Origin: an uncultured Hyphomicrobiales bacterium
Lineage (GTDB): Bacteria; Pseudomonadota; Alphaproteobacteria; Rhizobiales; Xanthobacteraceae
Direction: 5' to 3'
Length of the DNA stretch: 64,000 bases
NCBI GenBank assembly: GCA_903839845.1
Contig: CAIMEA010000181.1
Coordinates: 1 to 64,000, forward strand
This document shows, one piece after another, positions 1 through 6,202 of this stretch. A program made the position numbers and the translations under genes. The notes under the pieces were generated by a model. The model was given only the letters and a program-made list of their open reading frames with translations, made no database searches and was not told where the DNA came from. Position 1 is the first letter of the stretch. Each line of letters opens with the position of its first letter.

Positions 1-440
1 CCCCGGGCAAGCCGACTCCTGATTTCCTTACCCTCGAAATATCGAGGGTGTGGCGCGCCAAAGGGCGCTCCAGTATTTCCGTGTGTGAGCATCTCATTGC
101 GGAGATGCCCGCGCCTCTCGGCGCGCCACGGCGGCGTCTTTACGGCAGCCGGGCCGCGCTTCTGGCGGCTATTGGCCTTCCCGAAGGACCCTCAAGCCTC
201 GCCCCCTTGCGGAGCAGCGGGCCATTGAGCATCGGGCAAAGCCAAAGGCTTCGCACCATCAGCCAGCTCCTGGCGGGGGATCCTAGTATCCCCGGGCGGA
301 GCCCCGGCACCGCCCGGGCGCATGGAGTGCGTTACTCCACGCCCGCGGGCGCCGCGCCCTGCTCCACCATCCTGACGCCTCATGACAGCGCCCTCGATAA
401 GCAGGACGAGGGAATATAAGCATAGGTTTAAAGGCCTGTC
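1..440. other. Hairpin-rich stretch without a convincing gene
   Basis: No reading frame here looks like a real protein; the longest one is a low-complexity Arg/Pro/Ser-rich string. The stretch contains at least six short perfect hairpins: 30-49 (8-bp stem), 89-108 (7-bp stem), 239-251 (5-bp stem), 276-293 (6-bp stem), 291-318 (9-bp stem) and 323-339 (6-bp stem). It is the left flank of the mobile unit and was joined to position 4107 before insertion. It could be a structured RNA, a multi-copy intergenic element, or the remains of a gene. Nothing more specific can be supported. Confidence 0.5.
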
Positions 441-448
441 AAGGGCTT

Positions 449-469
449 GGTAGTGTCTCAGTTTAAATG
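449..469 (+). repeat. Left terminal inverted repeat
   Basis: This end begins GGTAGTGTCTCAGTTT and matches the right end over 21 bp with one mismatch at the 17th base. The stop codon of the transposase (458-460, read on the minus strand) lies inside it. Confidence 0.9.
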
Positions 470-1387
470 GGAAAGTTTTCTCTCTAGCGCATCGGCGTGA
501 GCAAACACCGCCGCGCGTTTCTCGCCAAGCCTTTCCTCATCGCGCTTGTCGATCAGCCGAACGACATGGGACATATCAAGCGTTTCATCGGTGAGCCCAG
601 CCGCAACGGCTGGGGTGCTGCCGAGCGTCTTGTGCTTCCGCATCCAGTTATACCAAACGAAATACAGCGCCAGCGAATGACAGTGGTTCTCGAATTTCTT
701 AGAGAACGCATTGGTCAGGCGGGTAAAGCGACGCATCGACATGCGCATGGTGAGGTTCTGGCGCTCAATATAAGACGTGCTGATATGCTTCTTGTCGGGC
801 TCGCCATAGATCGGGGTTTTTACCGCGCCGGTGCAGGTCGCGGGGCTGTAGCGGCGCTCTGCTGAGGCGTTTGGGCTTGCGCCGCCAGCGCTGTAGAGTT
901 TGACCAGCATGGCGTAATCGACGTCCTCGGAGCCAAACGACCCGCCAACCGCATCCTTGTAACCAGCGAAGCCGTCAGTGGTCAGTTGAACCTTGTTCGC
1001 AAGACGCTCTCTTAGGTCGCACATGAAATTCCATGCGGTGTCACCGTCGCGGGAGCCGACCAGCCACGACACAATCATCTTGGAGTCGGCATCCAGAGCA
1101 GTGAACGTCCAAACGTTACCAGCGCCTTCGGGAGCGGCTTTGGCGGCCGTTACGTTCTTGGCCTTGGCGTAGCAAAACGACCAAATTTCATCGCACTGGA
1201 TTTTCTGAGATTTGACCTTGCGAACGCTGGCGTCATGGAAAGCGGCGCAAACCTGCCCGGCATCGACCAGCAGCTTGGTCACAGTATTGATCGAAACCCC
1301 GCAGACCCGGGAGATCGAACGGAGGGATGACCCTTCCACCAGCATCGAAAGGATTTGGACGCGCTTGGCTACTGGAAGCTTGTTCAT
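458..1387 (-). CDS. IS1-family-like DDE transposase
   Basis: This 309-residue transposase would cut and join the ends of the surrounding unit. An N-terminal helix-turn-helix (about residues 10-45, rich in SISRVCGVSINTVTK-type residues) is followed by a DDE catalytic core: Asp66 in CDEIWSF, Asp138 in TTDGFAGY and Glu208 in SYIERQN, with the Arg-rich stretch after the Glu typical of IS1-type enzymes. It is one uninterrupted frame, unlike classical IS1, which needs a frameshift to make InsAB. The start ATG at 1387 gives the family-like beginning MNKLPVAKRVQIL. The gene reads toward the left end and its stop lies within the terminal repeat. It looks intact. The family call rests on motif recall and on the 8-bp target duplication; the exact subgroup is uncertain. 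Confidence 0.88.
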   Translation of the reverse strand: MNKLPVAKRVQILSMLVEGSSLRSISRVCGVSINTVTKLLVDAGQVCAAFHDASVRKVKSQKIQCDEIWSFCYAKAKNVTAAKAAPEGAGNVWTFTALDADSKMIVSWLVGSRDGDTAWNFMCDLRERLANKVQLTTDGFAGYKDAVGGSFGSEDVDYAMLVKLYSAGGASPNASAERRYSPATCTGAVKTPIYGEPDKKHISTSYIERQNLTMRMSMRRFTRLTNAFSKKFENHCHSLALYFVWYNWMRKHKTLGSTPAVAAGLTDETLDMSHVVRLIDKRDEERLGEKRAAVFAHADALERKLSHLN

Positions 1388-1443
1388 ACCCTCTTTTCGA
1401 AGAATTTAGCTCTTTTGTCAAGCATAAAGTTCAGATTAAGCCA

Positions 1444-1472
1444 TTGCATTAATCGGCATTGAATACTATAAG
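1444..1472 (+). promoter_or_regulatory. Candidate promoter of the HigBA-like operon
   Basis: TTGCAT (1444-1449) and TATAAG (1467-1472) are separated by 17 bp and lie about 20 bp before the toxin start, in the AT-rich gap between transposase and toxin. The match to a housekeeping promoter is good but is inferred from sequence alone. A HigA-like antitoxin would be expected to repress here. Confidence 0.45.
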
Positions 1473-1493
1473 AATCAAAGATATACGGCGTGG

Positions 1494-1790
1494 ATGGACA
1501 TTGTGTTCGCAGATGGAAGCCTAGCCTTACTGGAGACCGAGGATGCGGGGCAAACCAAGCTCCCTGTCCCGGTAATCAAGTCGGCCCGGCGCAAATTGAC
1601 GGTTCTGCGTGCTGCTACCGACGACCGCTCGTTGCGGAATTGGAAGAGCCTGCACTACGAAAAGCTGAAGGGGGATCGTGACGGTCTGCGTTCAATTCGG
1701 GTGAACGATCAATATCGGATGGTTTTCTCTCTCGACGAGAGCACGACGCCGCAGACGATTACGATAATAGCAATTGAGGACTACCACTAA
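1494..1790 (+). CDS. higB: HigB-like toxin, RelE/ParE superfamily
   Basis: This 98-residue protein matches HigB toxins in length and in its C-terminal half, where LHYEKLKGDRDG, SIRVNDQYRMVF and a final IEDYH follow the HigB pattern of basic and aromatic residues around the active site. Family members are ribosome-dependent mRNA endonucleases that stop growth unless held by HigA. The N-terminus reads MDIVFADGSLALLETED, where family members usually have a charged first strand. The toxin comes first in the operon, the order typical of higBA, and its TAA shares one base with the antitoxin ATG (TAATG), so the two are translationally coupled. That it is active is inferred from the intact frame. Confidence 0.85.
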   Translation: MDIVFADGSLALLETEDAGQTKLPVPVIKSARRKLTVLRAATDDRSLRNWKSLHYEKLKGDRDGLRSIRVNDQYRMVFSLDESTTPQTITIIAIEDYH

Positions 1791-2932
1791 TGGGCCAGAC
1801 AAAAATTATGCCGGTGGATCATCCCGGCACGTTTATCGTGGAGGAGTTGGAAGCCCGTAACTGGCAGCAGGTTGACCTTGCTTACATTCTGGGAATCTCG
1901 CCTCCGCAACTAAGTCCGTTGCTCAACGGGAAGGCTAGTGTCACGCCAGATATGGCCGCTGCGCTTGGCGATGCATTCGATATGCCTGCGGATTTTTTCG
2001 CCAATCTACAAAAAATGTATGACCTGCATAAAGCCAAGCCGGTTGATCCTGGTGTGCGCACACGCGCATCATGGGTTTCTTATTTTCCGGTTCGCGACAT
2101 GATTAAGCGCGGATGGATAGAAGATACCGAACCGGGACTTCTTGACCTTCAAATGATGAGGTTCTTTGGCAAGAATCGGATTGAGGATATTCCGTTTGTT
2201 GGCGGCGGCGAAATTGCCGCGCATGCGGCAAAAAAAAGCAGCAACTACGATTCTATTACGCCGCCGCAGTTTGCTTGGCTGCATCGCGTCATGAAGATCG
2301 CGGAAACGATCCGTGCGCCTTTGTATTCGGAGGATAATTTGCGGAAGAACCTTCCGAAGATTCGCGCGCATCTTCTCGATAAGGACGATCTAATTCACAT
2401 TCCGCAGATTCTACTAACTGCGGGCGTTCGCTTTGTCCTCGTTGAAGCACTGCCGGCGTCGAAAATAGATGGTGTTTGTGTCTGGATCGACGGCCAGCCT
2501 GCAATCGGCATGACCACAAGACTGGATAGACTCGACAATTTTGCATTCGTGCTGAGGCACGAGATTGAGCATGTGCTTCGCGGTGACGGTCGTGATGTAT
2601 CCTTTACTCCAGTGGATGAAATAGGAACTGACTTTGATTCAACGGATGGTCCTGAAGAAGAGGTTGCTGCAAATACTGCCGCAGCAGAGTTCTGCGTTCC
2701 GAAGCAGCAACTATCGTCATTCATAGCGCGTAAGAGTCCGTTTATTTCCGAGCAAGACGTTCTCGCGTTTGCGGCCCGCATGGAAATTCATCCGGCCATC
2801 GTCGTCGGTCAGGTGCAGCACAAGACGAAGAAATACAATTGGCTGCGTAAGTATCAGTCCGGTATTCGACAGTTTTTGTTTGATTGGAAATTCGTCGACG
2901 GCTGGGGCCGTCAATGTCCCACGGGACTTTAG
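1790..2932 (+). CDS. HigA-like antitoxin fused to an ImmA/IrrE-type metallopeptidase
   Basis: The 380-residue protein has two parts. Residues about 10-75 are a HigA/XRE helix-turn-helix, with the HigA-like beginning HPGTFIVEELEARNW and the LNGKASVTPDMA recognition region. The C-terminal half has a zinc-peptidase motif HEIEH at residues 257-261, followed by a Glu-rich segment (EEEVAANTAAAEF, about 285-297) that supplies the third ligand in the ImmA/IrrE (M78) family. Classical HigA is only about 100 residues, so this is a long form. The helix-turn-helix would bind the operon promoter and neutralise the toxin. The peptidase might control turnover of the antitoxin itself or of a repressor, but its substrate is unknown. 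Base composition is visibly more AT-rich than in the chromosome around the unit. Confidence 0.85.
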   Translation: MGQTKIMPVDHPGTFIVEELEARNWQQVDLAYILGISPPQLSPLLNGKASVTPDMAAALGDAFDMPADFFANLQKMYDLHKAKPVDPGVRTRASWVSYFPVRDMIKRGWIEDTEPGLLDLQMMRFFGKNRIEDIPFVGGGEIAAHAAKKSSNYDSITPPQFAWLHRVMKIAETIRAPLYSEDNLRKNLPKIRAHLLDKDDLIHIPQILLTAGVRFVLVEALPASKIDGVCVWIDGQPAIGMTTRLDRLDNFAFVLRHEIEHVLRGDGRDVSFTPVDEIGTDFDSTDGPEEEVAANTAAAEFCVPKQQLSSFIARKSPFISEQDVLAFAARMEIHPAIVVGQVQHKTKKYNWLRKYQSGIRQFLFDWKFVDGWGRQCPTGL

Positions 2933-2941
2933 GAGGCCAGA

Positions 2942-3439
2942 ATGGCTAACTTTGATGAACAGGTATTGCGAGCTTGGGATGAGTGGGAAGAAACCACTGG
3001 AGCGCAAGCGAGCAATCCTGACGATTTCATCACATGGGCGATGGAAAATAAGAAGCTTGTTCCTCGCTTACAGGATTTGCGCAAAATATTCCGGAAGCAA
3101 GTCACTAGCGCACTGCGGCAGGTAACTAGGCAAGATGAGGCTGGCTTTTCGTATCGCGCAAAGCAGTGCGTAACGATACTAGATGATGGTTTGCAGCTTC
3201 GGCTCTGGTTTGACACGGACAAGGGCGGAACAACTAATCTCCGGCAAAAAGCCGTTCGCCAACGCCGTGACGCCATCGTCGCTGACGTGTACAAGGCCGC
3301 GTGCGATGTCGAACACATGAATAAAGCTTTCCCAGAAGATCCTCAGTTGAGTTTTCTCCCAGATTTCAGCGATGATCTTGCAGATCGCCGTGCTGCCGAG
3401 TTAATGGACCACGACAAGGAAGAGGACGAGGCCGCTTAA
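2942..3439 (+). CDS. Unknown protein linked to the HigBA-like module
   Basis: I do not recognise this 165-residue protein. It is acidic at both ends, has an EDPQLSFLPDFSDD segment near the C-terminus, and is mainly charged and helical, with no signal peptide or membrane segment. A GGAGG Shine-Dalgarno sequence (AGGAGGCCAGAATGG) sets the start at 2942, only nine bases after the antitoxin stop. Its own TAA overlaps the next ATG (TAATG at 3436-3440). This tight coupling makes it likely to be a functional part of the operon. It could be a third component of the toxin-antitoxin system, a substrate of the peptidase, or a separate passenger. Confidence 0.7.
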   Translation: MANFDEQVLRAWDEWEETTGAQASNPDDFITWAMENKKLVPRLQDLRKIFRKQVTSALRQVTRQDEAGFSYRAKQCVTILDDGLQLRLWFDTDKGGTTNLRQKAVRQRRDAIVADVYKAACDVEHMNKAFPEDPQLSFLPDFSDDLADRRAAELMDHDKEEDEAA

Positions 3440-3663
3440 TGGCAAAAGGTCCGCGCGGCGAGAAACGGCCATCTGACGTTAATTCGCGAGCGGTGATGAT
3501 CGCGCGGATTGCGACTGGCGAGATCGAAGAGTCCGCTGGGAAAGCCCCCAATCGGGCCAAGGGCGGCCGGAAAGGTGCTAAAGCGCGCTCGGCAAGCTTG
3601 ACTCCACAGCAGCGATCAGAAATCGCCGCAGCCGCCGCTGCCGCCCGGTGGAAGAAAGGCTAG
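3439..3663 (+). CDS. Small basic Ala/Arg/Lys-rich protein
   Basis: This 74-residue protein is strongly basic. It ends in LTPQQRSEIAAAAAAARWKK, a tail seen in small uncharacterised proteins of mobile elements and phages, and its middle (RAKGGRKGAKARSAS) resembles a nucleic-acid-binding linker. The ATG overlaps the previous stop codon, so it is coupled to the upstream unknown gene. Binding of DNA or RNA is plausible from charge alone and is not shown by any domain. A weak hairpin (662-677 in the 3.6-kb region, i.e. 3662-3677) follows the gene. Confidence 0.6.
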   Translation: MAKGPRGEKRPSDVNSRAVMIARIATGEIEESAGKAPNRAKGGRKGAKARSASLTPQQRSEIAAAAAAARWKKG

Positions 3664-3699
3664 CTTAGCGGTAAGCTTGGCAATACAGGGGGAGGAATT

Positions 3700-4089
3700 G
3701 TGCAACCACATCCTATGACATCCGTAATGCAACTGACGATTACAGGGTGCGCAGTCTGTGTGGCGGCGGCGGCTCTTACATTTAGCGCAGTAACGATCAG
3801 GGCTGAGCGTAACGCCGCTTTGGTTTCAATTGGAGTTTCGGTTCTGCGGGCTGACCCAAAAGCGGAGGTGGAAGCCCTTATTGCTCGCAAATGGGCACTC
3901 GATCTAATCGACGCCAATTCGGGGGGCGTCAAATTCTCACCCGAGGCTAGGGCAGAGTTACTCCAAAAACGGCTTACATCGGCCAATAGTTATGATTCTG
4001 GAACGACAGCCGATTATTCCGGTTACACTTATTGCACCGGCAATTGCCCGCTGCCGAGGCGGCCAGCACTTCAGCCACATTCAAACTGA
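3700..4089 (+). CDS. Unknown small protein with one N-terminal membrane helix
   Basis: This 129-residue protein begins at a GTG preceded by a good GGGGGAGG Shine-Dalgarno. Residues about 10-30 form one hydrophobic helix (LTITGCAVCVAAAALTFSAV), which could anchor the protein or act as a signal. The rest is soluble, with a Cys pair in YCTGNCP near the end. The stop TGA (4087-4089) is supplied by the right terminal repeat, mirroring the transposase at the other end, so the last residues are encoded by the element border. I do not recognise a family. It could be a real passenger gene or one truncated and capped when the unit was assembled. Confidence 0.5.
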   Translation: MQPHPMTSVMQLTITGCAVCVAAAALTFSAVTIRAERNAALVSIGVSVLRADPKAEVEALIARKWALDLIDANSGGVKFSPEARAELLQKRLTSANSYDSGTTADYSGYTYCTGNCPLPRRPALQPHSN

Positions 4090-4098
4090 GACACTACC
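4078..4098 (-). repeat. Right terminal inverted repeat
   Basis: The reverse complement begins GGTAGTGTCTCAGTTT, the same as the left end, and the match extends to 21 bp with one mismatch. The direct repeat AAGGGCTT follows at 4099-4106. Confidence 0.9.
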
Positions 4099-4112
4099 AA
4101 GGGCTTGATTTT

Positions 4113-4196
4113 CGTAGGGTGGCGCTGAGCGAAGCGAAGCCCACCGCGGTCAGAAATGGTGGGCTCGGCGCGTACCGCGCCTTAGCCCACCCTACG
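4113..4196. repeat. Palindromic intergenic repeat
   Basis: CGTAGGGTGG at 4113-4122 pairs with CCACCCTACG at 4187-4196, and an inner arm (4158-4166 with 4184-4191) gives an alternative fold. It lies downstream of arfB and just right of the mobile unit insertion point, and it looks like a REP-type element. Confidence 0.65.
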
Positions 4197-4206
4197 CAGC
4201 GATGGC

Positions 4207-4638
4207 TCAATCCATCCCGCCCTTGCCGCCGCGCATCGCCTTGATCTGGCCGCGGTGCTTCTTGCCCTCGACCCGCTTTTTCTTCTGCGCGCGCGGCACC
4301 TTGGTGGCGCGGCGCACGACCGGCTTCACCGCCGCCTGGCGGATCAGGTCGAACAGCCGCTCGCGGGCCTCGACCCGGTTGCGTGACTGGTCACGGTGCT
4401 CCTGCGCGATCAGGACGATGACGCCGTCCTTGGTCAGCCGCGAGCCGGCGAGCTTCATCAGCCGCACGGCGACATCGTTCGGCAATCCCTTCGAGCGGCG
4501 CGCGTCGAAGCGCAACTGCACGGCGGAGGACACCTTGTTGACGTTCTGCCCGCCCGGCCCGGAGGAGCGCACGAAGCTCTCTTCCAGTTCGCTGTCGTCG
4601 ATGGAGATAGAGTCGGTAACGCGGTGCATGGCGGACAA
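4207..4638 (-). CDS. arfB: Ribosome rescue peptidyl-tRNA hydrolase ArfB
   Basis: ArfB frees ribosomes stalled on mRNAs without a stop codon. The GGQ motif that hydrolyses peptidyl-tRNA is at residues 29-31 (SSGPGGQNVNK), and the C-terminal tail is rich in Lys and Arg (PRAQKKKRVEGKKHRGQIK), which is the part that enters the empty mRNA channel. At 143 residues it fits ArfB and is too short for RF1 or RF2, and the stop-codon-reading domain is absent. ATG 4638 is used here; a second ATG three codons later (MHRV) is equally possible. It stands alone, separated from pgi by a REP-like repeat. Confidence 0.93.
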   Translation of the reverse strand: MSAMHRVTDSISIDDSELEESFVRSSGPGGQNVNKVSSAVQLRFDARRSKGLPNDVAVRLMKLAGSRLTKDGVIVLIAQEHRDQSRNRVEARERLFDLIRQAAVKPVVRRATKVPRAQKKKRVEGKKHRGQIKAMRGGKGGMD

Positions 4639-4647
4639 ACCTACCTC

Positions 4648-4732
4648 GTCATGGCCGGGCTTGTCCCGGCCATCCCGCTTAGGAAGGCAATGCGTCCCTT
4701 ATCGGGATCGCCGGGTCAAGCCCGGCGATGAC
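4648..4732. repeat. REP-like double hairpin
   Basis: Two hairpins, ATGGCCGGG/CCCGGCCAT (4651-4673) and ATCGCCGGG/CCCGGCGAT (4707-4729), sit between outer GTCAT and ATGAC. The same ATGGCCGGG arm recurs at 6138-6160, so this is one repeat family. It may help end transcription of pgi. Confidence 0.75.
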
Positions 4733-4734
4733 AA

Positions 4735-6051
4735 TCACTGGCTCAGATACTTCTTCGCCAGTATCTTGCCCTCTTCCACCGCCGGCTGGTCGAAGGCATC
4801 GACGCCGAGCAGCTGCGCGGCGATGATCGTCTCCAGCATGAAATGCATCAGCAGTTCGCCGAGGCTCTCCTCGTCGATGCACGGCAGATGCAGCGTGCGC
4901 ACCGGGCAGCCGTTCTTGATGAGGGTCTCGGCGGTGGCGCGGCCTTGCGCGGCCACCAGATCGCCGATGGTCTTATTTCCGAGGCCCGGCTCGCCGGCGA
5001 CCTTCGCGAGATCCTTGTCGATGCGCGGGCCAAGGCCGGCGCGGTCGGTGGTGATGACGGTGAACAACTTATCGCGCGGGCCGGCGATGAACAATTGTAA
5101 CTGGCTGTGCTGGTCGACGGGACCGAGCGCCGCGATCGGTGTGGTGCCGCGGCCGTCCTTGCCGAGGCTTTCGGCCCAGAGCTGCACATACCAGCGGGTG
5201 AACCGCTCGAGACGGTCGGCATAGGCCATGACGACGCTGATGCCCTTGCCCTTGGTCTCGGCGAGCGCGACCGACAAAGCCGCGCCGAGCGCGGCCGGCA
5301 CGTCCGCCGCTTTTTTCTTGGCCAGCACGGGCGCCAGCGCCAGGCCTGCGCCTTCGCGGATCGCCACGACATCGAGGCCGAGCATCGCCGCCGGCAACAG
5401 GCCGACATTGGTCAGCACCGAGAAGCGGCCGCCGACGCCGGTGTGATGATCGAGCATCGGCACTTTGAACTGGCCGAGCAGGTCGCGCAGGCCGTTGGCC
5501 TTGCCGCCTTTCGACGGCTCGCTGAGACCGAGGACAATATCGGGAATGCGCGGGCCGAGGCTCGCGGCTTTGAGCGCCGACAACACGGCGATGGTCTGCA
5601 TCAGAGTCTCGCCGGTGCCGCCGGATTTCGAGATCGCGACGAAGCGCGCGGTTTGCAGCGGTACGCGCTCGAGCAGCGCGGCAAAGGAATCGGGATCGAG
5701 ATTGTCCATGAAATGCAAACGTGGACCGTTGCGAAAGGCATCGACCCCCGGCACGGCGTGACCGGCAAGCTGCGCCAGGGTCAGGCCGCCAAGGCTCGAG
5801 CCGCCGGTGCCGAGCAACACGATGTCGGTTGCGCGGTCGGCGATTTTCTGCGCGGCGTCGCGCAAAGGCGGCAGATCGGCGTGCGTCTCGGGCAAATTGA
5901 GCAGCGGCAGACTGCCGTCGGCATGGCGCACGCGCAAGGTCTCGAGCGCCTTCTCGGCGCGGTCGAGCGCGCTCTTCAGCGCATCGGCGGAAACGCCGTG
6001 CGGACCGATGTTGTTTTCAAGCGCGCCGTCGATGGATTGAAGAAGGGGCAT
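4735..6051 (-). CDS. pgi: Glucose-6-phosphate isomerase
   Basis: This enzyme interconverts glucose 6-phosphate and fructose 6-phosphate in the cytoplasm. The 438-residue protein has the SIS-type phosphate-binding loops (LLGTGGSSLGG and ISKSGGTGETL), the GVGGRFSVLTNVGLLP segment and the DQHSQLQLF segment that contribute catalytic Glu and His residues. It is shorter than the 550-residue enterobacterial enzyme and belongs to the compact type found in many alphaproteobacteria. REP-like repeats lie on both sides (4648-4732 and 6072-6164), so it is probably transcribed on its own. Confidence 0.95.
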   Translation of the reverse strand: MPLLQSIDGALENNIGPHGVSADALKSALDRAEKALETLRVRHADGSLPLLNLPETHADLPPLRDAAQKIADRATDIVLLGTGGSSLGGLTLAQLAGHAVPGVDAFRNGPRLHFMDNLDPDSFAALLERVPLQTARFVAISKSGGTGETLMQTIAVLSALKAASLGPRIPDIVLGLSEPSKGGKANGLRDLLGQFKVPMLDHHTGVGGRFSVLTNVGLLPAAMLGLDVVAIREGAGLALAPVLAKKKAADVPAALGAALSVALAETKGKGISVVMAYADRLERFTRWYVQLWAESLGKDGRGTTPIAALGPVDQHSQLQLFIAGPRDKLFTVITTDRAGLGPRIDKDLAKVAGEPGLGNKTIGDLVAAQGRATAETLIKNGCPVRTLHLPCIDEESLGELLMHFMLETIIAAQLLGVDAFDQPAVEEGKILAKKYLSQ

Positions 6052-6071
6052 GGCTTCCGATTCTCTCCGCC

Positions 6072-6164
6072 GTCATGCCCGGCCTTGTGCCGGGCATCCA
6101 CGCCTTACTTCAATTCAGCGATGGAAGTAAGACGTGGATGGCCGGGACGAGCCCGGCCATGACG
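6072..6164. repeat. REP-like double hairpin
   Basis: ATGCCCGGC/GCCGGGCAT (6075-6097) and ATGGCCGGG/CCCGGCCAT (6138-6160) form two hairpins in opposite arrangement with GTCAT and ATGAC outside. It belongs to the same family as 4648-4732, so pgi is bracketed by copies. Confidence 0.75.
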
Positions 6165-6202
6165 ATTATTGTCTTGTCTCAACGCGCCAACGCCGCTTCC
6201 GT

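Larger units (their letters stand above)
441..4106. mobile_element. IS1-family-like transposable unit carrying a HigBA-type module and three unknown genes
   Basis: The unit proper is 449-4098 (3,650 bp). Its ends are inverted repeats: 449-464 matches the reverse complement of 4083-4098 perfectly over 16 bp, and the match continues to 21 bp with one mismatch. Directly outside, AAGGGCTT occurs at both 441-448 and 4099-4106, an 8-bp target duplication as expected for IS1-type transposition. Inside are one DDE transposase on the minus strand and five plus-strand passenger genes. No third copy of the terminal repeat follows the transposase around 1390-1490, so the passengers belong to the unit and do not sit beside a smaller insertion sequence. 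The intact ends and duplication suggest a fairly recent insertion. I infer that it moves as one passenger-bearing insertion sequence. Confidence 0.9.

Noticed and set aside
48-419. A 123-residue plus-strand frame across the left flank
   Set aside because: The protein is low-complexity with no domain, and the DNA is dominated by hairpins; no ribosome site was seen.
497-865. A plus-strand frame opposite the transposase
   Set aside because: It is antisense to the transposase gene, which has intact DDE motifs, and its own sequence matches no family.
5107-6162. A 351-residue plus-strand frame opposite pgi
   Set aside because: It is a shadow of pgi; the protein is Arg/Gly/Ala-rich and has no domain.
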